DNA from: Lachnospiraceae bacterium
Lineage (GTDB): Bacteria; Bacillota; Clostridia; Lachnospirales; Lachnospiraceae
Length of the DNA: 38,951 bases
NCBI GenBank assembly: GCA_017408025.1
Contig: JAFQVJ010000052.1
Coordinates: forward strand, 1-38,951
Direction: 5' to 3'
Below, piece after piece: positions 14,211 to 23,584 of this stretch (the stretch's first letter is position 1; each line of letters begins with the position of its first letter). Under the pieces are notes generated by a model. That model searched no databases. It saw nothing but the letters and a program-made list of their open reading frames with translations, and had not been told where the DNA came from. The translations under genes were made by a program, and so were the position numbers.

Positions 14211-14239
14211 TTGATTTATTGGGAATCCTAGTGTATGCT
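14211..14239 (+). promoter_or_regulatory. Putative ftsH promoter
   Basis: TTGATT (14211-14216), 17-base spacer, TATGCT (14234-14239), about 67 bases before the chosen ftsH start. Confidence 0.5.
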
Positions 14240-14305
14240 CATAGTGGCTTTTTATATGTGAAAAGTCTTACGAGATAGGCATGAAAAATGCAGAATGGAG
14301 TATGG

Positions 14306-16600
14306 ATGGATAACAATTTTAATCAAGGCGAAGAGAAGCTTAAAGACATAAACAGTTCGCCAGATAATCAGACAAAACAGAACGAGAATGATTCGCAAAA
14401 TTCTAATAATGGCAATCCTTATGGCGTAGGTGGAAATTATGGTCCGGGAGCCGGCTATGGCCCAAATGGCTATGGAAATGGGTACGGCACAAATAGTGGT
14501 TTCGGAAACGGCTATGGAAATGGGTACGGAAACGGATACGGTTCAGATGGCAGCTATGGTAATGGCTATGGACCAAACGGCTATAACCAAAACAATAGCT
14601 ATAATAATAGCAATGGCTATAATAATGGTTACAATAACAACGGACATAACGGTAACGGATATAATAATAATTCTAATAGTAATGGAAATAGAAATAATCA
14701 GAATGACAAGCGTGGCTCGTCGAAGCTTATGATTATAGCCATAGCAGCAGTTTTGACTATTCTTATTGTTTACTTTTTGAGTAATGCATTTACCAAAGCA
14801 ACATCGACGGAGATATCATATGACGAATATTTGAATATGATAAACAGCGGAAGTGTTAAGGAGGTAGTTGTAACTAGTGATGGAAGAATAGTTATTACAC
14901 CTAAAGATACTGAGCTTAATAAAACTGGTATAGCTTATACTTATTGGACAGTGGCACTCAGTGGGGATACTCTTCTTGATGAGTTAAAAGAAGCGTCAAA
15001 AACTCACAATTTCAGATTTAGTGTAGAACAGAGTGATTCCCAGACAACCATTGTAGATATACTTATCGCATATGTTTTACCATTTGTTGTCATATATTTT
15101 TTGATGGGTATGTTATTCAAAAAAATGGGCAAAGGCGGAGCAATGGGTGTTGGAAAATCCACTGCAAAGATGTATATGCAGAAGGAAACAGGTGTTACAT
15201 TTAAGGATGTGGCAGGAGAGGATGAGGCTAAGGAATCTCTTAAAGAAATCGTTGATTTCCTCCATGATCCTACAAAGTATACAAAGATTGGTGCCAAGCT
15301 TCCTAAGGGTGCACTTTTAGTTGGACCTCCGGGAACTGGTAAAACACTTCTTGCAAAAGCAGTAGCAGGTGAAGCAAATGTACCATTCTTCTCATTGTCT
15401 GGTTCGGATTTTGTTGAATTATATGTAGGTGTCGGTGCATCAAGAGTAAGAGATTTATTCAAGACAGCACAGCAGCATGCACCTTGTATTATATTTATAG
15501 ATGAGATTGATGCCATCGGTAAGAGCCGTGATTCCAAATATGGTGGGGGCAATGATGAGAGAGAGCAGACTCTTAACCAGCTTCTCTCGGAGATGGATGG
15601 ATTTGATTCCTCTAAGGGCTTGCTGATTCTGGCAGCTACAAACAGACCGGATGTATTGGATAAAGCACTTCTTCGTCCGGGCCGTTTCGACAGAAGAATC
15701 ATAGTAGATAAGCCTGACCTTAAGGGAAGAGTAGAGATATTGGAGGTTCATTCAAAGGGTGTTTCTATGGATGAAACTGTAGATTTAGAGGAGATTGGTC
15801 TTGCAACTAGTGGTGCTGTAGGCTCAGATCTTGCGAATATGATAAATGAGGCGGCTATTGGTGCTGTTAAGAATGGTAGAACAGCTATATCGCAGAAGGA
15901 TCTTTTTGAGGCTGTAGAAGTGGTTATAGCTGGTAAGGAAAAGAAGGACAGAATCCTTAACACCACAGAGAAGAAGACTGTTGCATATCATGAGGTAGGA
16001 CATGCACTTATCACTGCCCTTGAGAAGAATTCAGAGCCAGTGCAGAAGATTACTATAGTTCCTCGTACAATGGGCTCACTTGGATATGTAATGCAGGTGC
16101 CTGAGGAAGAAAAATATCTTATGACAAAGGCAGAGCTGATGACGAGAATAACCACACTTCTCGGTGGACGTGCAGCTGAGGAAATAACATTTGATACAGT
16201 TACGACTGGTGCCTCAAATGATATGGAAAAGGCGACAGAGCTTGCCCGTGCCATGATTACGCAGTATGGTATGTCAGAAGAGTTTGGTCTTATGAGTCTT
16301 GAAAAGGTAGAGGACAGCTACCTTGCAGGAAGAACAGTTCTCAACTGCTCAGATGAGACAGCCGCACAGATAGATAGAGAGGTTAAAGCACTTCTTAAAG
16401 AATGCTTTGAGAGAGCAAAGGCACTTCTTATTGAAAATAGGGATGTTTTAGCTAAGATTGCAGATTATCTCTATGAGAAAGAGACTATAACTGGTAAGCA
16501 GTTTATGGAAATTTACAATGAGATAAAAGGAATTAAGCCGGAAAAAAAAACAGAAGATACATCCAAGGATGAAATTAAAACCAACACATCTGATATTTAA
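14306..16600 (+). CDS. ftsH: FtsH, membrane AAA+ zinc metalloprotease with a low-complexity N-terminal tail
   Basis: 764 aa from ATG 14306 (GGAG five bases upstream); an ATG at 14288 lacks a good ribosome site. FtsH extracts and degrades membrane and regulatory proteins. Residues 1-140 precede TM1 (about 141-159). Within them, 30-134 is almost only Gly, Asn, Tyr and Ser with many NGYG units; most FtsH proteins start their first helix within about ten residues. An extracytoplasmic loop and TM2 (about 249-270) follow. The AAA domain shows Walker A GPPGTGKT (340-347), Walker B CIIFIDEID and SRH NRPDVLDKALLRPGRFDR. The protease motif is HEVGH (562-566), with the third ligand region ASNDMEKAT. Total length is therefore longer than the usual 600-660. 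Confidence 0.97.
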   Translation: MDNNFNQGEEKLKDINSSPDNQTKQNENDSQNSNNGNPYGVGGNYGPGAGYGPNGYGNGYGTNSGFGNGYGNGYGNGYGSDGSYGNGYGPNGYNQNNSYNNSNGYNNGYNNNGHNGNGYNNNSNSNGNRNNQNDKRGSSKLMIIAIAAVLTILIVYFLSNAFTKATSTEISYDEYLNMINSGSVKEVVVTSDGRIVITPKDTELNKTGIAYTYWTVALSGDTLLDELKEASKTHNFRFSVEQSDSQTTIVDILIAYVLPFVVIYFLMGMLFKKMGKGGAMGVGKSTAKMYMQKETGVTFKDVAGEDEAKESLKEIVDFLHDPTKYTKIGAKLPKGALLVGPPGTGKTLLAKAVAGEANVPFFSLSGSDFVELYVGVGASRVRDLFKTAQQHAPCIIFIDEIDAIGKSRDSKYGGGNDEREQTLNQLLSEMDGFDSSKGLLILAATNRPDVLDKALLRPGRFDRRIIVDKPDLKGRVEILEVHSKGVSMDETVDLEEIGLATSGAVGSDLANMINEAAIGAVKNGRTAISQKDLFEAVEVVIAGKEKKDRILNTTEKKTVAYHEVGHALITALEKNSEPVQKITIVPRTMGSLGYVMQVPEEEKYLMTKAELMTRITTLLGGRAAEEITFDTVTTGASNDMEKATELARAMITQYGMSEEFGLMSLEKVEDSYLAGRTVLNCSDETAAQIDREVKALLKECFERAKALLIENRDVLAKIADYLYEKETITGKQFMEIYNEIKGIKPEKKTEDTSKDEIKTNTSDI

Positions 16601-16642
16601 ATATAAGATGACAAAAAATATAAATATAACAACTTAGTTAGA

Positions 16643-16667
16643 CCCGGATTCACATGGTGAATTCGGG
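16643..16667 (+). terminator. Hairpin after ftsH, possible weak terminator
   Basis: CCCGGATTCAC (16643-16653) pairs with GTGAATTCGGG (16657-16667) with one G-U pair and a 3-base loop. The T run is poor. The palindromic repeat begins 12 bases later. Confidence 0.45.
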
Positions 16668-16679
16668 CAAACTATATTA

Positions 16680-16845
16680 TTGTATAGGAAAGTTCTCGAA
16701 ACTTTCCTATACAATAAAAATAAGGATGAGCACTCGCACGAGAAGAAGATGTCAGCTGAAACTGACCGTGCTCGGCTCGCAAAGTGGAGCAAGTCCCTCA
16801 TGAATGAGGGATTTAGGGAGTTGAAGTGGACTTGTCCACTTTGTT
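16680..16845 (+). repeat. Dispersed palindromic repeat with structured module, copy 3
   Basis: Palindrome TTGTATAGGAAAGTT-CTCGA-AACTTTCCTATACAA (16680-16714), then the same module as copy 2 (7361-7524). Over about 120 bases from GATGAGCACTC onward only two substitutions are seen. One changes an outer A-U pair to G-U in the CAAAGTGGA/TCCACTTTG helix. The other opens one closing pair of the GTCAG/CTGAC hairpin. A one-base insertion near 16724 shifts the frame entering from the palindrome. A 45-codon frame (ATG 16749 to TAA 16886) reads MSAETDRARL... with KWTCPLC near the middle. Confidence 0.85.
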
Positions 16846-16859
16846 CTAGTGAATCAAAG

Positions 16860-16887
16860 TTGCATAGTAACATTGATATAGTATAAT
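16860..16887 (+). promoter_or_regulatory. Putative uvrC promoter
   Basis: TTGCAT (16860-16865), 16-base spacer, TATAAT (16882-16887). It lies just beyond the repeat and 68 bases before uvrC. Confidence 0.6.
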
Positions 16888-16954
16888 CAAAGTTGTAGGA
16901 AGATTTGATATAGTCGCAGTTGATTGTAACTGGAATTTAATGAGGAGAAACATC

Positions 16955-18793
16955 ATGTTCAACATCGAGGAAGAACTAAAAAAATTACCGGGCTCTCCAG
17001 GTGTCTACCTGATGCATAATGCAAAGGACGAGATAATCTATGTGGGAAAAGCTATAAGCTTAAAGAATCGTGTGCGCCAGTATTTTCGTAAGAGCACTGT
17101 GAAAACTGCAAAAATAGAGCAGATGGTGTCAAATATAAGTTACTTTGAATATATAGTAACGGATTCGGAGTTGGAAGCACTTATTTTGGAGTGCAATCTT
17201 ATAAAGAAGCACAGACCTAGATATAATACGATGCTGAAGGATGACAAGTCTTATCCTTATATCAAGGTTACAAATGAGGATTTTCCAAGAATACTATTTT
17301 CAAGGGATATGAAAAAGGATAAAAACCGTTATTTTGGGCCTTATACAAGTGCTGGAGCAGTGAAAGATACTATAGAGCTTCTGAGAAAGATTTACCATGT
17401 GAGAACGTGTAATCGCTCATTGCCCAAGGATATTGGTAATGGGCGTCCATGCCTTAACTATCACATACATCAGTGTGATGCTCCCTGCATGGGGTATATA
17501 GGAAGTGATGAGTACAAAGCATCAGTTAAGGAAGCAGTAAAGTTTCTTGATGGAAATTATGTGGAAGTTCTCAAAATGCTTGAAAAAAAGATGTATGATG
17601 CCTCTGAAAAAATGGAGTTTGAGCAGGCAGCAGAATATAGAGATTTGCTGAATAATGTTAAAGCTATTGCTCAAAAACAGAAGATTACATCTGATGAGTT
17701 TATGGACAGAGATATTATAGCGTTCGCTGAGGAAGGCTTTGATGCAGTGGTTCAGGTATTCTTTGTGAGAAATGGAAAACTGTTGGGCAGAGAGCATTTT
17801 CATATGACAACAGCACCTATGGAAACGGGAGCACAGATATTGTCGTCATTTATAAAACAGTACTATTCAGGAACGCCATTTGTGCCAAAGGAATTATTTA
17901 CCAGCTGCGAGATAGATGAGGCTGAGTTACTAGAACAATGGCTTACAACAAAAAGAGGGGCAAAAGTACGTATATTTAATCCTAAGAAAGGTGAAAAGGA
18001 AAAGCTGGTGGAGTTGGCAGCAAAGAATGCTGAGATGGTGTTGAGTCAGGATAAGGAGAAAATCAAGAGGGAAGAAGAGCGGACGCTGGGAGCGGTAAAG
18101 AGTATATTTGATATGTTGTCTTTGCCTGAACGTAACAATTATAGAATAGAAGCCTACGATATATCCAACACATCAGGCTTGCAATCTGTTGGCTCAATGA
18201 TAGTCTACGAGAATGGCAGACCTAAGCGCAATGATTTTAGAAAGTTCAAGATAAAGACTGTTGTGGGTCCTGACGATTATGCAAGTATGCGGGAGGTGTT
18301 GACAAGGCGTTTTACCCACGGAACCAATGAACAGGATGAACAGTTTAACAGCTTCAACAGATTACCGGATCTAATAATGATGGATGGTGGACGTGGTCAG
18401 GTAAATATAGCTCTTGAGGTATTGGATGAATTAAAGATAAACATTCCTGTGTGCGGCATGGTTAAGGATGAACACCATAATACCAGGGGATTGTACTACA
18501 ATAATGTGGAATTGCCGATAGATACACATTCGGAGAGTTTTCATCTCATAACCAGAATACAGGATGAGGCTCATAGATTTGCCATCGAATTTCATAGAAG
18601 CTTGCGTGGCAAAAATCAGGTACATTCTATTCTGGATGATATCGAAGGTGTGGGACCGACAAGGAGAAAGGCACTGATGAAATATTTCAAGGGAATTGAA
18701 GAGGTGCGTAATGCAGAGGTTTCGGAACTGGCAGCGATTCCAGGAATGAACATTAAGGTGGCAGAAAGTGTATATGCTTTTTTTCACCACTAA
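16955..18793 (+). CDS. uvrC: UvrC, excinuclease ABC subunit C
   Basis: 612 aa from ATG 16955, with AGGAG seven bases upstream; the in-frame ATG at 16940 overlaps that site. UvrC makes both incisions at lesions marked by UvrAB. It has an N-terminal GIY-YIG nuclease ([21 protein letters not shown], then LKNRVRQYF), a Cys cluster region (RTCNRSLP ... [18 protein letters not shown]), and a UVR domain contacting UvrB (about 200-235, [15 protein letters not shown]). The RNase H-like endonuclease follows ([33 protein letters not shown]), and C-terminal helix-hairpin-helix motifs ([33 protein letters not shown]). Length is normal. It appears to start a long same-strand run through crh. Confidence 0.97.
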   Translation: MFNIEEELKKLPGSPGVYLMHNAKDEIIYVGKAISLKNRVRQYFRKSTVKTAKIEQMVSNISYFEYIVTDSELEALILECNLIKKHRPRYNTMLKDDKSYPYIKVTNEDFPRILFSRDMKKDKNRYFGPYTSAGAVKDTIELLRKIYHVRTCNRSLPKDIGNGRPCLNYHIHQCDAPCMGYIGSDEYKASVKEAVKFLDGNYVEVLKMLEKKMYDASEKMEFEQAAEYRDLLNNVKAIAQKQKITSDEFMDRDIIAFAEEGFDAVVQVFFVRNGKLLGREHFHMTTAPMETGAQILSSFIKQYYSGTPFVPKELFTSCEIDEAELLEQWLTTKRGAKVRIFNPKKGEKEKLVELAAKNAEMVLSQDKEKIKREEERTLGAVKSIFDMLSLPERNNYRIEAYDISNTSGLQSVGSMIVYENGRPKRNDFRKFKIKTVVGPDDYASMREVLTRRFTHGTNEQDEQFNSFNRLPDLIMMDGGRGQVNIALEVLDELKINIPVCGMVKDEHHNTRGLYYNNVELPIDTHSESFHLITRIQDEAHRFAIEFHRSLRGKNQVHSILDDIEGVGPTRRKALMKYFKGIEEVRNAEVSELAAIPGMNIKVAESVYAFFHH

Positions 18794-18867
18794 AAAGTAC
18801 TAGCGTTTGAGCGTTAAATGTTATATACTATTTCATATAAAAAGTCGGGACAGGAGTGAGAAAAAAT

Positions 18868-19806
18868 ATGTCATCAAGTATTAAATTATCAAAGATGATA
18901 GATATGTACGAGTTGAAGAATTATACGCCGGATATTGATGTTAACAGTATAAGAATTAAGTCGCCTGATATTAATAGACCAGCGTTACAGTTGATAGGCT
19001 TTTTTGAACATTTTGATGCTGACAGAGTTGAGATTATCGGATATGTTGAATACACATATCTACAGCATATGTCTAAGGAAGACAGGATTAAGGCTTATGA
19101 TGAGCTTATGTCTAAGCAGTTTCCATGTATCATATTCTGCAGAGGAATGGAACCGGATGAGGAGATTAAGGCAGCAGGTACCAAATATGGAGTTCCTGTG
19201 TTAGTGACTGACAAGGCTACATCAGCATTTACGGCAGAGGTTATCAGATGGCTTAATGTGGAGCTGGCACCATGTATCTCTATTCATGGAGTTCTAGTGG
19301 ATGTATATGGTGAAGGTGTTCTGATTATGGGCGATAGTGGCATTGGTAAGTCAGAGGCAGCTCTTGAACTTATCAAGAGAGGTCACCGTCTTGTAACAGA
19401 TGATGTGGTTGAGATAAGGAGAGTATCAGACCAGTCACTTGTAGGCACAGCACCAGATATTACACGTCATTTTATCGAGCTTCGAGGCATAGGAATAATA
19501 GATGTAAAGACACTGTTCGGTGTTGAAAGTGTTAAGGAAACGCAGACTATCAACATGGTTATTAAGCTTGAAGAGTGGAGTAAGGATAAGGAATATGACA
19601 GACTTGGTCTTGAGGATAATTATATAGAGTTCCTTGGCAACAAGGTAGTGTGTCACTCTATTCCGATCCGTCCGGGTAGAAATGTTGCGGTTATTGTTGA
19701 ATCAGCAGCTGTAAATCACAGACAGAAGATGATGGGCTACAATGCGGCTCAGGAATTGTACAATAGAGTTCAGAGAAATTTAATGAGGAGAGATGAAGAT
19801 GAGTAG
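18868..19806 (+). CDS. hprK: HprK, HPr kinase/phosphorylase
   Basis: 312 aa from ATG 18868 (AGGAG at 18852-18856). An in-frame GTG at 18856 is possible but overlaps the ribosome site. It phosphorylates and dephosphorylates HPr and Crh at Ser46 to control carbon catabolite repression. The N-terminal domain spans about 1-130. The conserved His lies in SIHGVLVDVYGEGVLIMG (about H140), the P loop is GDSGIGKS (155-162), and LVTDDVVEIRR follows. The HprK signature ELRGIGIIDVKTLFG lies near 205-219, and the C-terminal region includes IPIRPGRNVAVIVE. It overlaps glk by eight bases. A Crh-like substrate candidate is encoded four genes downstream, in the same gene run. Confidence 0.96.
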   Translation: MSSSIKLSKMIDMYELKNYTPDIDVNSIRIKSPDINRPALQLIGFFEHFDADRVEIIGYVEYTYLQHMSKEDRIKAYDELMSKQFPCIIFCRGMEPDEEIKAAGTKYGVPVLVTDKATSAFTAEVIRWLNVELAPCISIHGVLVDVYGEGVLIMGDSGIGKSEAALELIKRGHRLVTDDVVEIRRVSDQSLVGTAPDITRHFIELRGIGIIDVKTLFGVESVKETQTINMVIKLEEWSKDKEYDRLGLEDNYIEFLGNKVVCHSIPIRPGRNVAVIVESAAVNHRQKMMGYNAAQELYNRVQRNLMRRDEDE

Positions 19807-20746
19807 AAAATGTTTTGGCGTTGATATCGGAGGAACAACAGTAAAGTTAGGATGCTTTGAGGCAGATGGAAAATTAGTTGATAAGTGGGAGATTCCTACA
19901 AGAAAAGAAAACGGTGGAGAAAACATTCTCCCAGATGTAGTGAAAGCTATCGAAGCTAAGCTTGAAGAACTGTCGGTTTCAAAGGGAGAGCTTATAGGTA
20001 TAGGAATTGGAGTTCCTGGGCCAGTATTTGAGGATGGAACAGTAAATGCATGTGTAAACTTAGGTTGGGGCGTTTTTAATGTAGGAGATAAAGTCAGAGA
20101 AATTATAGGTTTACCAGAATTGGATGTAAAGATAGGTAATGATGCAAATGTGGCTGCACTTGGAGAAATGTTCAAGGGAAGTGGCGAAGGCTTCAAGAAT
20201 CTCGTAATGGTCACACTGGGAACAGGAGTAGGCGGAGGAGTTATCCTCGATGGAAAGATTTTGACAGGAACTACTGGTGGAGCTGGAGAAATTGGACATA
20301 TGCCAGTGGGGATTGATGAAGAAGAAGCATGTTCTTGTGGCAAGAAAGGTTGTCTTGAGCAGTATGCATCAGCTACAGGTATAGTTAAGGTGGCTAAGAG
20401 AATACTTGCATCATGCGATACAGAAACACCACTTAGGGCTATGGGAGGATTCTCTGCTAAGGATGTTGTGGATTTAGCAAAGGAGAACGACAAGGTGGCA
20501 GTTTCGGTCATGGAGACACTTGGCGAGTACCTTGGCAAAGCTTTGGCATCTATCGCTTGTATTGTTAATCCAAAGGCATTTGTTATTGGCGGTGGAGTGA
20601 GCAAGGCAGGCCAATATCTTATAGATGTTATTGAGAAGCATTTTAAGGAGCATGCATTTGGACCTTGTAGTGATGTGAAATTCGTTATTGCCAGCCTGGG
20701 AAATGATGCAGGAATATATGGAGCAAGTGCTTTAGTTTTATCATAA
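19799..20746 (+). CDS. glk: ROK-family glucokinase
   Basis: 315 aa from ATG 19799, with AGGAG eight bases upstream; the ATG at 19793 is only two bases from that site. It phosphorylates glucose with ATP for entry into glycolysis. Visible motifs are the phosphate-binding FGVDIGGTTVKLG at the N-terminus, IGIGVPGPV, IGNDANVAALGE with the catalytic Asp, and VTLGTGVGGGVILDG. GAGEIGHMPVG is followed by the ROK zinc motif CSCGKKGCLEQYAS. The C-terminal GGGVSKAG motif is present, and the absence of an HTH separates it from ROK repressors. The start overlaps the end of hprK, coupling catabolite signalling with sugar phosphorylation. Confidence 0.93.
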   Translation: MSRKCFGVDIGGTTVKLGCFEADGKLVDKWEIPTRKENGGENILPDVVKAIEAKLEELSVSKGELIGIGIGVPGPVFEDGTVNACVNLGWGVFNVGDKVREIIGLPELDVKIGNDANVAALGEMFKGSGEGFKNLVMVTLGTGVGGGVILDGKILTGTTGGAGEIGHMPVGIDEEEACSCGKKGCLEQYASATGIVKVAKRILASCDTETPLRAMGGFSAKDVVDLAKENDKVAVSVMETLGEYLGKALASIACIVNPKAFVIGGGVSKAGQYLIDVIEKHFKEHAFGPCSDVKFVIASLGNDAGIYGASALVLS

Positions 20747-20782
20747 AATTTTAATAAATATATCTTATGGAACGGAGCAAGT

Positions 20783-21694
20783 ATGAATCAGGAATTTTTA
20801 AAAAAATTAACTGATGCAGCAGGAGAGGGTAATGTGCTTATAGATGAACCTATGTATAAGCACATTACTTTTCGTGTTGGCGGAAAAGCAAGCTATTTTG
20901 TAGAGCCTGAAAATGTAGAGGGCGTATGCAAGGTTATAAAGCTATTAAAAAAAGAAAATAAACCATTTTTCGTCATGGGTAATGGAAGCAATCTGCTGGT
21001 TACTGATGAAGGTTATGACGGGGTTATAGTTAAGCTTGGAAGTAAACTTTCAAATATAGTTGTTTCTGGAAATAAGCTTACTGTTGAGGCAGGAGCAATG
21101 CTGACAAGGGCTTCAAGGCTTGCCTGTGACAGGGGGCTGACAGGTATGGAGAGACTATCAGGCATTCCGGGAACAATAGGTGGAGCTGTTGTTATGAATG
21201 CCGGTGCATATGGAGCAGAGATTAAAGATGTAATTGTATCTGCTAAGGTGCTGGATGTGGAAACAGGAGATATTTTAATCTTATCTAGGGAAGAGTTGAA
21301 TCTGTCATACAGACACAGCATTATTATGGAAAAAAATTATATAGTTCTTGAAGCTCAGTTTTTATTGGCTGAAGGTGACAAGGATGAGATTATAAATATT
21401 GTTAATGAATGTACCGCGCAGAGAAAAAGTAAGCAACCCTTAGAGTATGGTAGCGCAGGCAGTACATTTAAGAGACCAGAGGGCCATTTTGCGGGAAAGC
21501 TGATACAGGATGCTGGATTGGCCGGATACACAGTTGGAGGAGCTCAGGTTTCGGAAAAACATTGTGGATTCGTTATCAATAGAGATAATGCTACAGCCAC
21601 AGATGTTCTATCGGTTATTAATCACGTGCAGGAGCGTGTGCTTGAACAGTTTGGTGTTAAACTGGAGCTGGAGGTTTATATCTTAAAAGTGTAA
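20783..21694 (+). CDS. murB: MurB, UDP-N-acetylenolpyruvoylglucosamine reductase
   Basis: 303 aa. It makes UDP-N-acetylmuramate in peptidoglycan synthesis, using FAD and NADPH. The FAD-binding half shows HITFRVGGKASYF, FVMGNGSNLLVTDEGYDGVIV and LSGIPGTIGGAVVMNAGAYGAEI. The C-terminal half has LSYRHSI and YGSAGSTFKRPEGHFAGKLIQDAGLAG, which carries the catalytic Ser, and AQVSEKHCGFVIN. The layout is type II (no extra Tyr loop), as in Firmicutes. Ribosome site is weak (GGAACGGAGC). It is followed by rapZ after 37 bases. Confidence 0.97.
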   Translation: MNQEFLKKLTDAAGEGNVLIDEPMYKHITFRVGGKASYFVEPENVEGVCKVIKLLKKENKPFFVMGNGSNLLVTDEGYDGVIVKLGSKLSNIVVSGNKLTVEAGAMLTRASRLACDRGLTGMERLSGIPGTIGGAVVMNAGAYGAEIKDVIVSAKVLDVETGDILILSREELNLSYRHSIIMEKNYIVLEAQFLLAEGDKDEIINIVNECTAQRKSKQPLEYGSAGSTFKRPEGHFAGKLIQDAGLAGYTVGGAQVSEKHCGFVINRDNATATDVLSVINHVQERVLEQFGVKLELEVYILKV

Positions 21695-21731
21695 GGAAGA
21701 CTACGGTTTATTTACGTAGGAGGTATGCGAT

Positions 21732-22589
21732 ATGAGAATTGTCATAGTTACAGGTTTGTCAGGTGCAGGAAAAAGTACCGTTATGAAAATACTTGAGGAT
21801 GCAGGATATTTTTGTGTAGATAACCTGCCTGTTCCGCTTATTCATAAATTTCATGGATTAATTCAGAATTCAATGGGAGATATAGAAAAGGTTGCTCTGG
21901 GTATAGATATCAGAAGTGGCATAAATCTGTCGGAAATTGATGATGCTATTTCTGCAATGAGTGTGGGAGAAAGTGCACCAGAAATACTGTATATGGAAGC
22001 AAGTGATGAGACACTTATAAAGAGATATAAAGAGACCAGGAGAACCCATCCTCTTATGGCTCAGGGCAGAGTTGAGGATGGCATTGTGAAAGAGCGCCAG
22101 CAATTGGCTGTTATAAAGAAGAATGCTGATTATATCATAAACACAGACAATCTATTGGTTAGAGACCTTAAAACAGAGATACAGAAAATATTTGTTGAGA
22201 ACAAGCAATATAGTAATATGTTTATAAACATAGTATCCTTTGGATTTAAACACGGTATTCCAGTTGATTCGGATTTAGTCTTTGATGTGCGTTTCATGCC
22301 AAATCCATATTATGTGGATGAGCTTCGTGGTAAGACTGGAAATGACAAGGTAGTTCAGGATTTTGTCATGAATTCAGAGATTTCCAGAGAGTTTGTAAAG
22401 AAGTTGACAGATATGGTAAAATTTCTTATACCAAATTATATAGCAGAAGGAAAAAATCAACTGGTTATAAGTATTGGGTGCACGGGAGGTCATCACCGTT
22501 CTGTGACCATAGTTAATAAGCTCTTTGACCAGCTGAAAGAGTGCGAAGAATACGGTATTAAGATAACACATAGAGATATTGATAGATAG
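21732..22589 (+). CDS. rapZ: RapZ/YvcJ-family P-loop nucleotide-binding protein
   Basis: 285 aa, with GTAGGAGG upstream. The N-terminal kinase-like fold has Walker A GLSGAGKST (8-16), then DAGYFCVDNLPVPLI and LGIDIRSG. The C-terminal domain has the family motif FGFKHGIPVDSDLVFDVRFMPNPYY and GCTGGHHRSV. In E. coli RapZ is an RNA-binding adaptor controlling glmS; in Bacillus YvcJ the role is less clear, with nucleotide hydrolysis and cell-envelope or competence links. The usual Firmicutes order is rapZ-mgfK(yvcK)-whiA; here whiA follows after 24 bases with no mgfK between. Confidence 0.95.
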   Translation: MRIVIVTGLSGAGKSTVMKILEDAGYFCVDNLPVPLIHKFHGLIQNSMGDIEKVALGIDIRSGINLSEIDDAISAMSVGESAPEILYMEASDETLIKRYKETRRTHPLMAQGRVEDGIVKERQQLAVIKKNADYIINTDNLLVRDLKTEIQKIFVENKQYSNMFINIVSFGFKHGIPVDSDLVFDVRFMPNPYYVDELRGKTGNDKVVQDFVMNSEISREFVKKLTDMVKFLIPNYIAEGKNQLVISIGCTGGHHRSVTIVNKLFDQLKECEEYGIKITHRDIDR

Positions 22590-22613
22590 TAACATAAATA
22601 GGTAGGAATAGAG

Positions 22614-23561
22614 ATGTCATTTTCAAAAGAAGTTAAAGAGGAATTATCTAGGCAAATCGCTGGAGGGCGACATTGCCTTATAGCGGAAACAGCAGCAATT
22701 ATCAGTCTTTGTGGTCATGTAAAAATATCGGGTGAAAACAGATATTCGGTGAAAATTCATACTGAAAATATAGCTGTTGCAAGAAAATACTTTACATTAT
22801 TGAAAAAAACATTTAATATAATAGCGGAAATTACCATAAGGCAAAGTACATATTTAAAAAAAGGGCGTACATATACTATAACCGTAAATAATCACGACGA
22901 TGCCATGAAATTACTTGTAACATGCAAGTTAATTGATGAAAATGGTGAGATTATGGAGAATATGTCCATAGCAGATAATGTGGTCATTATGAACAGCTGT
23001 TGTAAAAGAGCGTTTGTAAGGGGCGCATTTATTGCGTCGGGCTCTATAAGCACACCTGAGAAGTTCTATCATTTTGAGATAGTTTGCAATTCCATGGAAA
23101 AGGCGGAGCAGCTGTGCAAATTAATAGCAACTTTTGGAATTGAAGCAAAAATAGTTGAACGAAAAAGGCATTTTGTGGTATATATTAAAGACGGCGCTGG
23201 TATTGTCGATATTTTGAATGTGATGGAGGCCCATGTTTCTCTTATGAATCTTGAAAATGTCAGGATTTTAAAGGAAATGCGTAATTCTGTTAACAGAAAG
23301 GTAAACTGTGAAACAGCAAACCTTAATAAGACAGTAGCTGCGGCAGTCAAACAAATCGAGGATATAGAATATATTCGCGATACGATTGGGCTGGAGGCTA
23401 TGCCGGAGCCACTAAGGCAACTTGCAGAGGTGCGTTTGGAAAATCCAGATGTGTCACTGAAGGAGTTGGGAACATTATTAGATACACCTGTGGGAAAATC
23501 GGGAGTTAATCATCGTTTACGAAAGATAAGTGAGATGGCCGATAATCTTAAACAACAGTAG
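22614..23561 (+). CDS. whiA: WhiA, sporulation/cell-division regulator
   Basis: 315 aa, with a GGTAGGAATAGAG ribosome region. WhiA combines a LAGLIDADG-derived fold (about 1-210) that lacks nuclease function with a C-terminal helix-turn-helix (about 225-310). Visible are the N-terminal SFSKEVKEELSRQ, the CCKRAFVRGAFIASGSIS segment, and the DNA-binding end containing LKELGTLLDTPVGKSGVNHRLRKISEMA, the WhiA hallmark. In Bacillus it influences cell division and chromosome segregation; in Streptomyces it is needed for sporulation septation. crh follows after 23 bases, as in Bacillus. Confidence 0.96.
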   Translation: MSFSKEVKEELSRQIAGGRHCLIAETAAIISLCGHVKISGENRYSVKIHTENIAVARKYFTLLKKTFNIIAEITIRQSTYLKKGRTYTITVNNHDDAMKLLVTCKLIDENGEIMENMSIADNVVIMNSCCKRAFVRGAFIASGSISTPEKFYHFEIVCNSMEKAEQLCKLIATFGIEAKIVERKRHFVVYIKDGAGIVDILNVMEAHVSLMNLENVRILKEMRNSVNRKVNCETANLNKTVAAAVKQIEDIEYIRDTIGLEAMPEPLRQLAEVRLENPDVSLKELGTLLDTPVGKSGVNHRLRKISEMADNLKQQ

Positions 23562-23584
23562 TGTGGTATGTGTAGGAGGATATT

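Noticed and set aside
14430-14732. A Met/Thr-rich 100-codon frame inside ftsH
   Set aside because: It is a shifted reading of the tandem NGYG-coding repeats.
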